A stretch of DNA of 64,000 bases from Myxococcus sp. RHSTA-1-4 (GCF_020037125.1 NZ_JAIQDG010000015.1:124001-188000); one strand, 5' to 3'. Shown: positions 27,259 to 35,740, counted from the stretch's first letter. Notes: generated by a model not told the origin, from the letters alone. Program-made: numbers and translations.

Positions 27259-27306
27259 CTACAGGCAGCCCTGACATCGCTACAGTTTTCGGCAACAGGC
27301 CTGTAG
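27259..27306. promoter_or_regulatory. Inverted repeat in dnaB leader
   Basis: CTACAGGC (27259-27266) and GCCTGTAG (27299-27306) flank 32 bp, and a third CTACAG lies at 27280-27285. The right arm is part of the palindrome ACAGGCCTGT. It lies 15-60 bp upstream of the dnaB start and could be a control site or leader hairpin. Confidence 0.35.
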
Positions 27307-27344
27307 CACCGGGTGGGTGGTGGGGGGCGGCCCCACCCCCTGGC

Positions 27345-28115
27345 TCATCCTTGGAGCCCCCACCGTGCGAGGAAGGCCTCACGCCAGGTGCGGCTGAGCA
27401 CCACCGTGGTGCCGTCCTTGAGCACGAGGATGCCATCTCCATGCGTCCAGGGCTCCAGTCGCGCCACCGCGTCCAGGTTGACGAGGTCGCCCCGGTGCAC
27501 GCGGACGAAGCGCTCCGGGTCCAGCCGCACCTCCAGCGCTCGCAGGCTCTGGCGGATCAGATGCTCGCCCTGGTCCGTGTAGAGCCGCACGTACTTGTCC
27601 TCCGAGGACAGGCGCCGGACGGCGTCCAGCTTCAGCGGCACCCACGCCTCGCCCACCTTCACCACCAGCCGCTCGAGTGGCCGCGTGGGGCCGGATCTGG
27701 ACGGGTCCTCCAGCATCGCCTGGAGCCTTCCCGCGTCCTTCCTTCCGCCGACGAGCAGCGCGTGCGCCTTGTCGAGCGCCTTCCCGAAGCGGCCCGCGTC
27801 GTAGGGCTTCAGCAGGTAATCCACGGCGTGTGCCTCGAAGGCCTTGAGCGCGAAGGCGTCGTAGGCCGTGGAGAAGATGACGGCGGGGGCGTTCTCCGCT
27901 CCCAGCGCTTCCAGCACCTCGAAGCCGGTGAGGCCCGGCATCTGCACGTCGAGCACCACCAGGTCCGGGCGCAGCGCCTCGATTCGCTCCAGCGCCTCCG
28001 TTCCGTCCGCCGCCTCACCCGCGAGGGCGAAGCGCGCATCGTCCGCCAGCAGGCGCTTCACCTTGGCCCGGGCGGGGGCCTCGTCGTCCACCACCAGCAC
28101 GCTGAAGCGGGTCAC
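27345..28115 (-). CDS. LytTR-family response regulator
   Basis: A 256-residue response regulator. The receiver domain (FSVLVVDDEAPARAKVKRLL) holds the phosphorylation site in LVVLDVQMPGLTGFE near residue 58, and the conserved Lys in LLKPYDAGRF near residue 107. The C-terminal LytTR DNA-binding domain has RLSSEDKYVRLYTDQGEHLIRQSL and RFVRVHRGDLVNLDAV. Its GTG start overlaps the stop of the LytS-type kinase by 4 bp, so kinase and regulator are coupled partners. Target genes are unknown. Confidence 0.93.
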   Translation of the reverse strand: MTRFSVLVVDDEAPARAKVKRLLADDARFALAGEAADGTEALERIEALRPDLVVLDVQMPGLTGFEVLEALGAENAPAVIFSTAYDAFALKAFEAHAVDYLLKPYDAGRFGKALDKAHALLVGGRKDAGRLQAMLEDPSRSGPTRPLERLVVKVGEAWVPLKLDAVRRLSSEDKYVRLYTDQGEHLIRQSLRALEVRLDPERFVRVHRGDLVNLDAVARLEPWTHGDGILVLKDGTTVVLSRTWREAFLARWGLQG

Positions 28116-29230
28116 GCCGTCGCCTCCCGTGGCAGCCACAGCGACACGCGTGCGCCGCCCTCGGGGCTCCCTCCGCGTTCCAGCCGCGCCCGTTCACCGT
28201 GCAGCAGCACGAGGATGCGCTCCAGGTGAGCCAGTCCCACGCCGGGACCCGAGGCGGGAGAGGACTCCGCGAAGCCACGTCCCGTGTCCTCCACCTCCAG
28301 CCGCCACGCGTCCCCGTCCTCGCGGGCGCGGATGCGCACTTCCAGCGCCTCGCGCCGGTCCTGGTTGTGCTTCACCGCGTTCTCCACCAGCGCCTGCAGC
28401 GCGAAGCAGGGCACGCGCGCGCCCTCCAGCCCGGGCGCCACGTCCCACCGCACCGTCACGCGGCCGCCGAAGCGCGCGGCCAGCAGCGCCACGAATCTCT
28501 CGGTATGGGCGCGCTCCTCCGCGAGCGTCCACGTGGGCTCCCGCCGCTCCAGGCTGGCGCGCAGCAGGCCGCCCAGGTCACTCAGCAGCCGGTCCGTGCG
28601 CGCCAGGTCCTCGTACATCACCGAGCTGATGGTGTTCAGGGCGTTGAAGAGGAAGTGCGGGTGGAGCTGTCCGGTGAGCGCCTGGAGCCGCGCCTCCCGC
28701 AGCTCGCTCTCCAGCGAGGACTCCCGGAGCGCCCGCGCCTGCCGCTCGCGCCACGCGTTGAGGAGGCTCCACACCGTGGCGGCTCCCGCGTACAGGAGGA
28801 GGTCCTTCTGCGCCTCCATGGGGATGCGGAAGGCCAGGTCCCCATAGTGGTAGGCGCGCCAGCCCAGCAGCGAGTAGATGGCGTACCGCGGTGGCACCAT
28901 CACCGCGATGTGCAGGGCGGTGAAGAGCAGGTAGCCCGCCGCGTGGATGCCCAGGAATCGCGCCCAACCCACGCCGGGCCCCGGCGCGTTGAGCACCGCC
29001 GTCTGGATGATGGGCAGCACGGCCCAGACGCCCAGCGCCCCGGTGATTTCCCAGACGAACGGCTCCCTGCCCGGGACGATGCCCCCATCTCCGAGGATGG
29101 TGAGGCACACCGTCATCCCGTTCCATAGCCCGACTCCCAGGAAGAGGCCGAACAGCACCAGCGCGGGCCGCGCGTGGATGCGCGGCCACTGCCAGCCGGC
29201 CGGAGTGTCCTCGGAGGAGTGGGTGGACAT
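28112..29230 (-). CDS. LytS-type sensor histidine kinase
   Basis: A 372-residue kinase of the His_kinase (PF06580) class. Four to five transmembrane helices fill about residues 22-160. The phospho-acceptor His lies in LTGQLHPHFLFNALNTISSV near residue 185, followed by the N-box ALQALVENAVKHN and the glycine motif VEDTGRGFAE and GPGVGLAHLERIL. The ATG at 29230 is preferred over a GTG two codons upstream. It follows the acyltransferase gene by 7 bp and overlaps the LytTR regulator, giving a three-gene operon. The sensed signal is unknown; the location suggests a link to envelope modification. Confidence 0.9.
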   Translation of the reverse strand: MSTHSSEDTPAGWQWPRIHARPALVLFGLFLGVGLWNGMTVCLTILGDGGIVPGREPFVWEITGALGVWAVLPIIQTAVLNAPGPGVGWARFLGIHAAGYLLFTALHIAVMVPPRYAIYSLLGWRAYHYGDLAFRIPMEAQKDLLLYAGAATVWSLLNAWRERQARALRESSLESELREARLQALTGQLHPHFLFNALNTISSVMYEDLARTDRLLSDLGGLLRASLERREPTWTLAEERAHTERFVALLAARFGGRVTVRWDVAPGLEGARVPCFALQALVENAVKHNQDRREALEVRIRAREDGDAWRLEVEDTGRGFAESSPASGPGVGLAHLERILVLLHGERARLERGGSPEGGARVSLWLPREATA

Positions 29231-29237
29231 GGGCACG

Positions 29238-30404
29238 TCAGGCAGTATGCCCCGCCTCCACCGCCCGGGGAGCCGCGGCCCGGGCGGCGCGCGGCTTCAT
29301 GCCGAAGCACGGCCGCAGCCAGGGCACTCGAGCCACGCCCTCGCACAGGGCCCACGTGGCGCCGAAGGTCGTCACGAGCACGAGCCCGAAGAGTGCCCAC
29401 GGGCCCACCGGCAGTGCGAGGAACACGTAGCCCACGACGACGATGACCGTCTGGTGGAGGATGTAGAAGGGGTAGGACAGCTCCTGCGCATGTCTCAGCC
29501 AGGGCCGGCGCACGAGGATGCGCGCCCGCGCCCAGGCCAGCGCCGTCAGGATGAAGAGCCACAGGGCGGCCTGGGCCCCGAGCACCTCCGCCACCAGGGG
29601 GAACTCGCTGTCGGGCACCATGACGGCGAAGAGCACCGCGCTCACGGCCAGCAGCGCGCGCCGTTGCTCCACCAGGTGGTCCCAGACACGCGGGCAGCGG
29701 CCCAGCAGGTGGCCCAGGAGGAACAGCAGGCCGTAGTGGCCGAAGGTCTTCGGATCATCGAACAGCGCGTGCGTCTCCGGGTAGCCGCGCAGCAGCAGCC
29801 CGTTCAGCGCGAGCGGCGCGAACAGCCACGCCACGTTCCAGCCCCGGCACAGCCAGCCCTCCACGCGCCCGAGCAGCGCCTGCCCGCGCGCCGTGCCCAG
29901 CGCGGCGAAGAGCGGCAGCGAGAGCACGCAGCAGGCGAAGAGGTACGCGACGAACCAGAGGTGGTGCCAGCTGAAGCTGCCGGCGGGGTAGGGCACGAAG
30001 TCGAACACCGAAGGGTAGAACTCCGCATAGCCCCCGTGGAAGCGGCCGCGGAACACCTGCTCGACGTAGACCTGCGGCGGCACCACCACGAACATGCCGA
30101 AGAGCAGCGGCCCCAGGAGCCGCTTCGCGCGGTCCGCGGCGAAGCCCCCCAGCGAGCGCCGCCGCAGCGCGAGCGCCGTGCCCACGCCGGAGATGAACAT
30201 CAGCAGCGGCATGCGGAGGTGGTGCATCACCTCCATCACCGGCTCCAGGACGGGCAGCGCCTGGGCGCTCTTCACGTGCCAGTCCCAGGTGTTGAACATC
30301 ATCCCCGTGTGGAACAGGTGCAGCAGGACGATGGCCACCCCCCGGAGCCAGTCCAGGTCGGGGCGGTGTTCATCGGCGGTTCTCGGCGCGGCGGTGGTGC
30401 TCAT
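29238..30404 (-). CDS. Acyltransferase-3 family membrane protein
   Basis: A 388-residue integral membrane acyltransferase, about ten helices, of the kind that O-acetylates or succinylates polysaccharides. The opening DLDWLRGVAIVLLHLFHTGMMF carries the family H in the first helix, and RMPLLMFISGVGTAL and HHLWFVAYLFACCVLSLPL are further conserved blocks. The ATG is preceded by GGAGGAGG. It is first in an operon with a LytS kinase and LytTR regulator, which may control it or respond to its product. Confidence 0.85.
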   Translation of the reverse strand: MSTTAAPRTADEHRPDLDWLRGVAIVLLHLFHTGMMFNTWDWHVKSAQALPVLEPVMEVMHHLRMPLLMFISGVGTALALRRRSLGGFAADRAKRLLGPLLFGMFVVVPPQVYVEQVFRGRFHGGYAEFYPSVFDFVPYPAGSFSWHHLWFVAYLFACCVLSLPLFAALGTARGQALLGRVEGWLCRGWNVAWLFAPLALNGLLLRGYPETHALFDDPKTFGHYGLLFLLGHLLGRCPRVWDHLVEQRRALLAVSAVLFAVMVPDSEFPLVAEVLGAQAALWLFILTALAWARARILVRRPWLRHAQELSYPFYILHQTVIVVVGYVFLALPVGPWALFGLVLVTTFGATWALCEGVARVPWLRPCFGMKPRAARAAAPRAVEAGHTA

Positions 30405-30516
30405 GGGTGAGCCTCCTCCGCTTCCGGATACGCACCCCGCGCCAGGCGCTCCACGCGGATGTCGCCAGACGGACCGGGGGCGGCGCGAGCCGGACGCCGG
30501 AGCCGGACGGGCGCAC

Positions 30517-30550
30517 AAGAGAAAGGCCGCCCAGGTCTCCCCGGACGGCC
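30517..30550 (-). terminator. Intrinsic terminator after rplI
   Basis: On the minus strand GGCCGTCC / GGGCGGCC forms an 8-bp stem with one U-G pair and a 10-nt loop, followed by TTTCTCTTGT. It lies about 30 bp past the rplI stop and ends the rpsF-rpsR-rplI operon. Confidence 0.7.
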
Positions 30551-30581
30551 TCCCTGACTTCAGTCAGTCGAGCAGCGGCGA

Positions 30582-31025
30582 CTACTCGGCCACCACGTCG
30601 ACCTTGATCTTCGCCGTCACCTCGCGGTGCAGCCGCAGCTCCACCTCGAAGCTGCCCGTGGACTTGATGGGCTCGGGCAGGTGGATGGAACGGCGGTCCA
30701 CCTGCTGGCCCTGGGCGGCGACCGCCTCGGCGATGTCCAGCGCGGTGACGGAGCCGAACAGCTTGTCCTGCTCGCCGACCTTGCGCTTGATGGTCACCTT
30801 GATGGCGCCCACCTTCTTCGCCTGCTCCTCCGCCGCGCCCTTCAGCTTGGCGTTGCGAGCGGTGATGACCGCCTTCTCGTGCTCGAGCTGGCGCATGTTC
30901 TGCTCGCTCGCCAGCACCGCCTTCTTGCGAGGCAGCAGGTAGTTGCGGCCGAAGCCGTCCTTCACGGTGACGAGGTCCCCGGACTTCCCGAGGTTCTCGA
31001 TGTCCTCACGCAGAATGACCTTCAT
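30582..31025 (-). CDS. rplI: 50S ribosomal protein L9
   Basis: A 147-residue L9 of normal length. The N-terminal domain [34 protein letters not shown] binds 23S rRNA, followed by the long connecting helix and the C-terminal domain ([41 protein letters not shown]). It is the third gene of the rpsF-rpsR-rplI operon, 27 bp after rpsR, and is followed by an intrinsic terminator. Confidence 0.97.
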   Translation of the reverse strand: MKVILREDIENLGKSGDLVTVKDGFGRNYLLPRKKAVLASEQNMRQLEHEKAVITARNAKLKGAAEEQAKKVGAIKVTIKRKVGEQDKLFGSVTALDIAEAVAAQGQQVDRRSIHLPEPIKSTGSFEVELRLHREVTAKIKVDVVAE

Positions 31026-31052
31026 GTTCAGTCTCCTGTGCGGACCCGGCGG

Positions 31053-31457
31053 CTAGCCGACCACCGCGTTGTAGGGGAGGAGCGCGATGCCACGGGCGCG
31101 CTTGATGGCCACCGCCACCTCGCGCTGGTGCTTCGCGCAGTTACCGGAGATGCGGCGGGGGATGATCTTGCCGCGCTCGGTGACGAAGTACTTCAGCGTC
31201 GCCTGGTCCTTGAAGTCCACCGTGGCGTTCTTCTCGGCGCAGAAGCGGCAGACCTTCTTGCGGCCGAAGCCGCGGCCACCGCCGCGCTTGTCCTCGTCGC
31301 CACCCATCCCGCGGTCGCCGCGGTCACCGCCGCGATCCCCACCGCGGTCGCCACGGTCACCACCGCGGCCACCACCACCAAAGCCACCACCGCCGCCGAA
31401 GCCACCCGTGCGGCCACCCGGGGCGGAGCCCGTCTTGCTCTCAGTTCCGTTGCTCAT
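31053..31457 (-). CDS. rpsR: 30S ribosomal protein S18 with long RG-rich N-terminal extension
   Basis: A 134-residue S18, whereas the bacterial norm is about 75-90. The conserved core starts at KKVCRFC (residues 67-73) and continues with [46 protein letters not shown], and keeps CRFC plus the distant Cys that can bind zinc. Residues 1-66 are a low-complexity tail: a Gly/Phe part ([13 protein letters not shown]) then repeated D-R-G-G / D-R-G-D units. Such RGG-rich tails bind RNA in eukaryotes and are disordered. It sits between rpsF and rplI in the normal order, and the reading frame is in good agreement with a GGAG-less but plausible start. Confidence 0.93.
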   Translation of the reverse strand: MSNGTESKTGSAPGGRTGGFGGGGGFGGGGRGGDRGDRGGDRGGDRGDRGMGGDEDKRGGGRGFGRKKVCRFCAEKNATVDFKDQATLKYFVTERGKIIPRRISGNCAKHQREVAVAIKRARGIALLPYNAVVG

Positions 31458-31507
31458 GAGCGTTCTCGATTCCTGGATTGGTCCCTAGGGAACTGACCCG
31501 GTGGCTC

Positions 31508-31978
31508 TCAGGCCTCCTCGGTCGACTCCTCGTCCGCACCCTCACCCGCGTCCTCGCCACGGAAGCCACCCTCGCGCTCCGCGGGGGCGCCACCCGGACG
31601 GGTCTCCTCGACGTCGCCGGCCAGCTTCAGGTCCTCGAGGACCGGACGGCTCTCGGGGTCCACCTCTTCGGCGACCTTCACGGAGATGTAGCGGGAGACC
31701 TCGTCGAAGTTGCGGAGGTTGCGCTCCACCTCGGCCACCAGCTTGGAGCTGCCCAGGTAGCTGGCGTGGATGTAGATGGCGCGGGGCTGCTTCGCCACGG
31801 GGAACAGGGTCTTCTTCTTGCCCCACACCGTGAAGCGAATCACCTTGCCGCCCTCACGGCCAACGATGCCGCGGACGCGCTCCTTGAGCTTGTCCACGTT
31901 GTCGTCCGTCAGGTCCGGCTTGACCAGGAAGATGGTCTCGTACTCACGAAGCCGCTTCGCGGCCTGCGTCTCAGCCAT
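31508..31978 (-). CDS. rpsF: 30S ribosomal protein S6
   Basis: A 156-residue S6 that pairs with S18 on the 30S platform. The core REYETIFLVKPDLTDDNVDKL, VIRFTVWGKKKTLFPVAKQPRAIYIHASYLG and NLRNFDEVSRYISVKV is complete. The C-terminus is extended by about 45 residues rich in Glu, Gly and Ala, acidic in contrast to the basic S18 tail. The ATG was chosen behind GGGGAGAG. It leads the rpsF-rpsR-rplI operon from a recognisable promoter (TTGACT, 17 bp, TACAAG) with a leader of about 190 nt. Confidence 0.96.
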   Translation of the reverse strand: MAETQAAKRLREYETIFLVKPDLTDDNVDKLKERVRGIVGREGGKVIRFTVWGKKKTLFPVAKQPRAIYIHASYLGSSKLVAEVERNLRNFDEVSRYISVKVAEEVDPESRPVLEDLKLAGDVEETRPGGAPAEREGGFRGEDAGEGADEESTEEA

Positions 31979-32103
31979 GTTTTCTCTCCCCTTGGGGTCG
32001 AGTGCCCCCCGGACCATCCGGGGAGCGGGGAAACGGTCGGCGGTCCGTAGGAGGACCGGCCGCCGGGGACGGGAAACCGCGCGCCCGTCACCTTCGCGCT
32101 ACG

Positions 32104-32162
32104 TCCCGTGCTCGAACACGGGAAGCTGTGAAAGAACATCCCACCGGGCCGTTACCCGGCGG
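32104..32162 (-). promoter_or_regulatory. Two hairpins in the rpsF leader
   Basis: On the transcribed minus strand CCGCCGGG / CCCGGTGG pair over 8 bp with one U-G (the plus strand would have an A-C mismatch), and CCCGTG-TTCGAG-CACGGG forms a perfect second hairpin. Both lie in the rpsF 5' leader, where the S6:S18 autoregulatory element is known in many bacteria. I cannot align the known motif with certainty. Confidence 0.4.
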
Positions 32163-32173
32163 AGGAAACGCGC

Positions 32174-32202
32174 CTTGTAGGAGGGGGCCCCCTTCAAGTC
32201 AA
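32174..32202 (-). promoter_or_regulatory. Sigma-70-type promoter of the rpsF operon
   Basis: On the minus strand TTGACT (32202-32197), a 17-bp spacer and TACAAG (32179-32174) match a housekeeping promoter well. Transcription would start near 32167 and give a leader of about 190 nt before rpsF. Confidence 0.6.
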
Positions 32203-32256
32203 GCGGCCGGGCGGTCCGGATGCCCGTCCGCCTGCATTCAGGGCGCCCCCGGGGCC

Positions 32257-32832
32257 CTAGGCCTTCCGGTTGAACCGGTTCATGGCCACCGACAGGCCCT
32301 CGCGAATCCAGGTCTCCGTCATGTCCATGGAGCGGCCGATGAGCTCCTCCAGCTGGCGGCGCTCCCCGTCGTCGAAGCCGGACAGGACGTAGCCGGCCAC
32401 GCGCTCGCGGGCGTTGGGGCCCTCCGGCTTGCCGATGCCGAAGCGCAGGCGGATGAAGGTCTCCGAGCCCAGGCTGGAGACGATGCTCTTGAGGCCGTTG
32501 TGGCCGCCGCTGCCGCCGCCCGCCTTGAGCTGGAGCCGGCCGAAGGGCAAGTCCAACTCGTCGTGGATGACGAGCACGTCCTCCACCGGCACCTTGTAGA
32601 AGCGCGCCGCTTCGCCCACCGAGCGGCCCGACAGGTTCATGAAGGTCTGCGGCTCCAGGAAGAGGACGCGCTCGCCGGCCAGCGTGCCCTGGCCCACCTT
32701 CGCGGCGAACTTCTCCTGGTTCAGCTCCGCGCGGGCCCGGGACAGCAGGGCCTCCACCACCATGAACCCGATGTTGTGCCGGTGCCGCTCGTACTCGCGC
32801 CCCGGGTTGCCCAGCCCGACGATGAGCTTCAT
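32257..32832 (-). CDS. pth: Peptidyl-tRNA hydrolase
   Basis: A 191-residue Pth that frees tRNA from peptidyl-tRNA that drops off ribosomes. It opens [29 protein letters not shown] with the catalytic His in RHNIGF, and carries [21 protein letters not shown] with the essential Asn, [30 protein letters not shown] and [11 protein letters not shown]. The set is complete and the length is typical. It is transcribed after rplY on the same strand, with a hairpin in the gap. Confidence 0.97.
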   Translation of the reverse strand: MKLIVGLGNPGREYERHRHNIGFMVVEALLSRARAELNQEKFAAKVGQGTLAGERVLFLEPQTFMNLSGRSVGEAARFYKVPVEDVLVIHDELDLPFGRLQLKAGGGSGGHNGLKSIVSSLGSETFIRLRFGIGKPEGPNARERVAGYVLSGFDDGERRQLEELIGRSMDMTETWIREGLSVAMNRFNRKA

Positions 32833-32854
32833 GAGAGGCTCCAGAAACGAGAAC

Positions 32855-32882
32855 GGGGCCAGCCCCTTGCCGGGCCAGCCCC
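32855..32882 (-). terminator. Hairpin between rplY and pth
   Basis: On the minus strand GGGGCTGGCC pairs with GGCTGGCCCC over 10 positions with two U-G pairs, followed by GTTCTCGTTTCTGG. It ends near the rplY stop codon and 23 bp before pth, so it may reduce read-through into pth. Confidence 0.55.
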
Positions 32883-32910
32883 GCTCCAGAAGGAATCCGT
32901 GAAGCGAAGA

Positions 32911-33591
32911 CTACTTCTTCGCGGGCGCCTTGGCCGCCGCGGCAGGAGCCGCCGCCTTCTCGCCAGCCTTCGCCGCCGGGGCCGCCGCCGGAGCCGCGGC
33001 AGCCGCCGCCGCCGGAGCCGCCTCCACCGCCTCGGGCGCGCTGATGACGGCGATGGTGTAGTTGACGTTCGTCTTGATGGACACGCCCGAGGGCAGCTTC
33101 ACGTCGTTGACGTGCATGGCCTCGGCGATCTTCATCTCCGTCACGTCCGCTTCGATCTTCTCCGGGATGGCGTTCGGCAGCGCCCAGACCTCGAGCTCGC
33201 GGCGGACCTGGGTGAGCAGACCGCCGTCCGCCACGCCCACGGCCTTGCCGGTGAGCACCAGCGGCACGTTCACCTTCACCGGCTCGTTCTCACGCACGCC
33301 GATGAAGTCGACGTGGAGGATTTCGCGGGTGACGGGGTCCATCTGGTAGTCCTTCAGGAGGACCTGGTGGGTGTCACCGCCCAGCTTGATCTGGATGAGG
33401 GTGTTGAACTTGTGCGGGGTGTTGATGGCCGCGCGGACGGACTTGGGGTCCACGGCGAGGTGCACCGGCTGCTTCAGGTGCTTGCCGTAAACCACGGCGG
33501 GAACCAGACCCTGCGCGCGCAGGCGGCGCGCGACGCCCTTGCCGGCGCCCTCACGCGCCTTGGCCTCGAGGGTGCTCTTGTCGACGGACAT
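32911..33591 (-). CDS. rplY: 50S ribosomal protein L25 / general stress protein Ctc
   Basis: A 226-residue L25 of the long CTC type: an L25 N-terminal domain that binds 5S rRNA (LEAKAREGAGKGVARRLRAQGLVPAVVYGKH) and a TL5-like C-terminal beta domain. The C-terminus is a 45-residue tail of Ala, Pro and Lys that is probably disordered. It is followed on the same strand by pth and preceded by prs, an arrangement that occurs in many bacteria. The leader has a perfect 16-bp palindrome (33681-33696) and a hairpin (33650-33666). Confidence 0.95.
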   Translation of the reverse strand: MSVDKSTLEAKAREGAGKGVARRLRAQGLVPAVVYGKHLKQPVHLAVDPKSVRAAINTPHKFNTLIQIKLGGDTHQVLLKDYQMDPVTREILHVDFIGVRENEPVKVNVPLVLTGKAVGVADGGLLTQVRRELEVWALPNAIPEKIEADVTEMKIAEAMHVNDVKLPSGVSIKTNVNYTIAVISAPEAVEAAPAAAAAAAPAAAPAAKAGEKAAAPAAAAKAPAKK

Positions 33592-33680
33592 GGAAAAGCC
33601 TCACGAAAGGGACTGCGGTTGCCACCGGCCGCCCTGGCGCCCTCGGCATCCCGCCCCAGTGGCGGGCCCCGAAGACGGCG

Positions 33681-33696
33681 CCCTTACGCGTAAGGG
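33681..33696. promoter_or_regulatory. Perfect 16-bp palindrome upstream of rplY
   Basis: CCCTTACGCGTAAGGG is fully self-complementary and lies about 90 bp upstream of rplY, within the 180-bp prs-rplY gap. It may be an operator for rplY or a 3' hairpin of the prs mRNA. A second short hairpin CCCGCC / GGCGGG is at 33650-33666. Confidence 0.5.
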
Positions 33697-33771
33697 AACC
33701 GATGGAGGTGGGTGCACATGCCAGCCGGGAGGCCTGGAGTCAAGCCGCCCGGCGGGCAGTCGTGCGCCGGC

Positions 33772-34722
33772 TCAGACGAACAGCGAGCTGAGCGAGTCGG
33801 CGCGGTGGATGCGGGCGATGGCCTCGCCGAAGAGGCGCTCGGTGGTGAGCACGCGGATCTTCGAGCAGGCCTGCGCCGCGGGGGCCAGCGGCACGGTGTC
33901 CGTGAAGACGACCTCCTCCAGCACCGAGTCGGTGATGCGCTGGATGGCCGGACCGGAGAGGATGGGGTGGACGGCGTAGGCCACCACGCGGCGCGCGCCC
34001 TTGGCCTTCAGCGCGGCGGCCGCCTGGGTGAGCGTGCCGGCGGTGTCCACCATGTCGTCCACCAGGACGGCGTCCTTGCCGGACACGTCACCGATGAGGT
34101 TCATCACCTCGGATGCATTGGGGCGCGGGCGGCGCTTGTCGATGATGGCCAGGCCCGTGTTCAGCCGCTTGGAGTACGCGCGGGCGCGCTCCACGCCACC
34201 GGCGTCCGGCGAGACGATGACGAGCTCCTGCGAGTCCGGGAAGCGCTTGCGCAGGTCCTCCAGGAACACCGGCGAGCCGTAGAGGTGGTCCGAGGGGATG
34301 TTGAAGAAGCCCTGGATCTGCCCGGCGTGCATGTCCATGGACACCACGCGCCCGGCGCCGGCGGACTCCAGCAGGTCCGCGATGAGCTTGGCCGTAATCG
34401 GCGTGCGAGGGGCGACCTTCCGGTCCTGCCGGGCGTAGCCGTAGTAGGGGATGACGGCGGTGATGGAGCCGGCGCTCGCCCGCTTGAGGGCGTCGCACAT
34501 GATGAGCAGCTCCATCAGGTGGTCGTTCGCTGGCGGGCACGTGGACTGGAGGATGAAGACGTCATGACCGCGGACGTTCTCCCCAATCTCGACGTGGATC
34601 TCCCCGTCGGAGAAGCGACCGACCTCCGCTTTGCCCAGGGGGCGCTTGAGGTACTCGCAAATGCGATGTGCCAGGCCGGGATTCGAGTTCCCGGCGAACA
34701 CCTTGAAGTCGCGCGGCTGCAT
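33772..34722 (-). CDS. prs: Ribose-phosphate pyrophosphokinase
   Basis: A 316-residue PRPP synthase that makes PRPP from ribose-5-phosphate and ATP for purine, pyrimidine, histidine and NAD synthesis. Blocks seen are FAGNSNPGLAHRICEYL, FSDGEIHVEIGENVRGHDVFILQS, ITAVIPYYGYARQDRK, PVFLEDLRKRF and the PRPP-binding loop AVLVDDMVDTAGT. The start at 34722 gives the family N-terminus; the longer frame upstream is non-coding. It supplies PRPP for the salvage enzymes encoded at 36-38 kb. Confidence 0.97.
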   Translation of the reverse strand: MQPRDFKVFAGNSNPGLAHRICEYLKRPLGKAEVGRFSDGEIHVEIGENVRGHDVFILQSTCPPANDHLMELLIMCDALKRASAGSITAVIPYYGYARQDRKVAPRTPITAKLIADLLESAGAGRVVSMDMHAGQIQGFFNIPSDHLYGSPVFLEDLRKRFPDSQELVIVSPDAGGVERARAYSKRLNTGLAIIDKRRPRPNASEVMNLIGDVSGKDAVLVDDMVDTAGTLTQAAAALKAKGARRVVAYAVHPILSGPAIQRITDSVLEEVVFTDTVPLAPAAQACSKIRVLTTERLFGEAIARIHRADSLSSLFV

Positions 34723-34766
34723 GGTGGGGCCGCTGACTAACCTGGACACGACCCGAAGGGAAGGCG

Positions 34767-35066
34767 TTAGTCCAGTTCCGCTGCCGCGGGGGCAAGCATC
34801 CCTGCTTGCGCCTGGTGAAGGTGCTTCTCGTACTCGATCAGGATGATTCGCTCCATCTGGCTGCGCGTGTCCGCGTTGAGCGGGTGGGCAATGTCCTTGT
34901 ACGTCCCATCCTTCCTCTTCTTTGCCGGCATCGCGATGAACAGCCCGGAGGAGCCGTGGATGACCTTCAAATCGCGAATGACGAAGCAATGATCCAGGGT
35001 GATGGTGACGTACGCCTTGAGCTTGTCCTCTTCGACCGGAAACACCCGGACGTCGGTGATGTTCAT
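34767..35066 (-). CDS. spoVG: SpoVG family protein
   Basis: A 99-residue SpoVG, an RNA/DNA-binding regulator found across bacteria. The family sequence is almost standard: MNITDVRVFPVEEDKLKAYVTITLDHCFVIRDLKVI, SSGLFIAMPAKKRKDGTYKDIAHPLN and a C-terminal helix RSQMERIILIEYEKHLHQA. The chosen ATG gives the family length; upstream codons are not conserved. It lies 44 bp upstream of prs on the same strand and is probably cotranscribed. In other bacteria SpoVG affects sporulation, division or surface traits; in this organism the role is unknown. Confidence 0.95.
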   Translation of the reverse strand: MNITDVRVFPVEEDKLKAYVTITLDHCFVIRDLKVIHGSSGLFIAMPAKKRKDGTYKDIAHPLNADTRSQMERIILIEYEKHLHQAQAGMLAPAAAELD

Positions 35067-35199
35067 GGTCCCCCCCCGAACCCGAAAGGTCGGAGCTGAT
35101 GGGAAGCCTGGGACATACCGGGTGTAAAATGCAAGTGGAGGCGAGAGCGACACCCCGCCCAATGTTCAATTCACCCACAGTCCGCCACTGCCGGAGGGA

Positions 35200-35574
35200 C
35201 TACTGGAGGGCGCTCGGCCAGTGCAGGACCAGGTGGGTCAGGAAGGCCAGGTGGTAGACGACGATGATGGCGTAGACGACGGCGCCCGCCCGGATGGCGA
35301 TGCGGCTGGCCCTCAACCGCCGGTGCAGGCACAGCAGGCACAGTCCGGCGTTCACGATGAGCAGCTTGGAGAACATGAAGAAGAGCGGTGACTGCTCGTA
35401 GGCCGCCCGCATGAGGGGGTTGAGCTCCTCCGCCACGCCGAGCTGCAGGAAGAGCAGGGTGAACAGCCCGTCCAGCAGGTTCAGCATCAACAGCGCCACC
35501 GAGGCCGGTGACACGTAGAAGGAAGCCCTGCTGCCCCACGCCGCGCCCCGCGCCTGCTCGATTGTCGCCGCCAC
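35200..35574 (-). CDS. DUF5658-type small membrane protein
   Basis: A 124-residue protein with three hydrophobic helices: about residues 20-42, 62-82 and 98-118. The pattern LLMLNLLDGLFTLLFLQLGVAEELNPLMRAAYEQSPLFFMFSKLLIV with an N-P in the loop is typical of DUF5658. Function unknown. The start is a GTG with GGGAGG six bases upstream; upstream in-frame codons are Arg/Pro-rich and were rejected. It is divergent from the tdk operon. Confidence 0.72.
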   Translation of the reverse strand: MAATIEQARGAAWGSRASFYVSPASVALLMLNLLDGLFTLLFLQLGVAEELNPLMRAAYEQSPLFFMFSKLLIVNAGLCLLCLHRRLRASRIAIRAGAVVYAIIVVYHLAFLTHLVLHWPSALQ

Positions 35575-35711
35575 GCCCACCCTCCCGCTCCCAACCGACG
35601 TGGCGGCTCCCTTCAAGAGCCTTGCCAACGCCGGAGGGCCCCTTCGGGAGCAGGCGGGCGGGCGGGCCTTGACCCGGTGGATTCCCCGCACGGAACGGGT
35701 GCAGTGGAAAG

Positions 35712-35740
35712 TTGACTCCCATGGGGGCGTGACAGACTAT
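35712..35740 (+). promoter_or_regulatory. Candidate promoter of the tdk operon
   Basis: TTGACT (35712-35717), a 17-bp spacer and GACTAT (35735-35740) form a weak sigma-70-like promoter. A transcript starting near 35747 would exclude a GTG at 35729 and support the TTG start of tdk at 35777. Confidence 0.4.
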
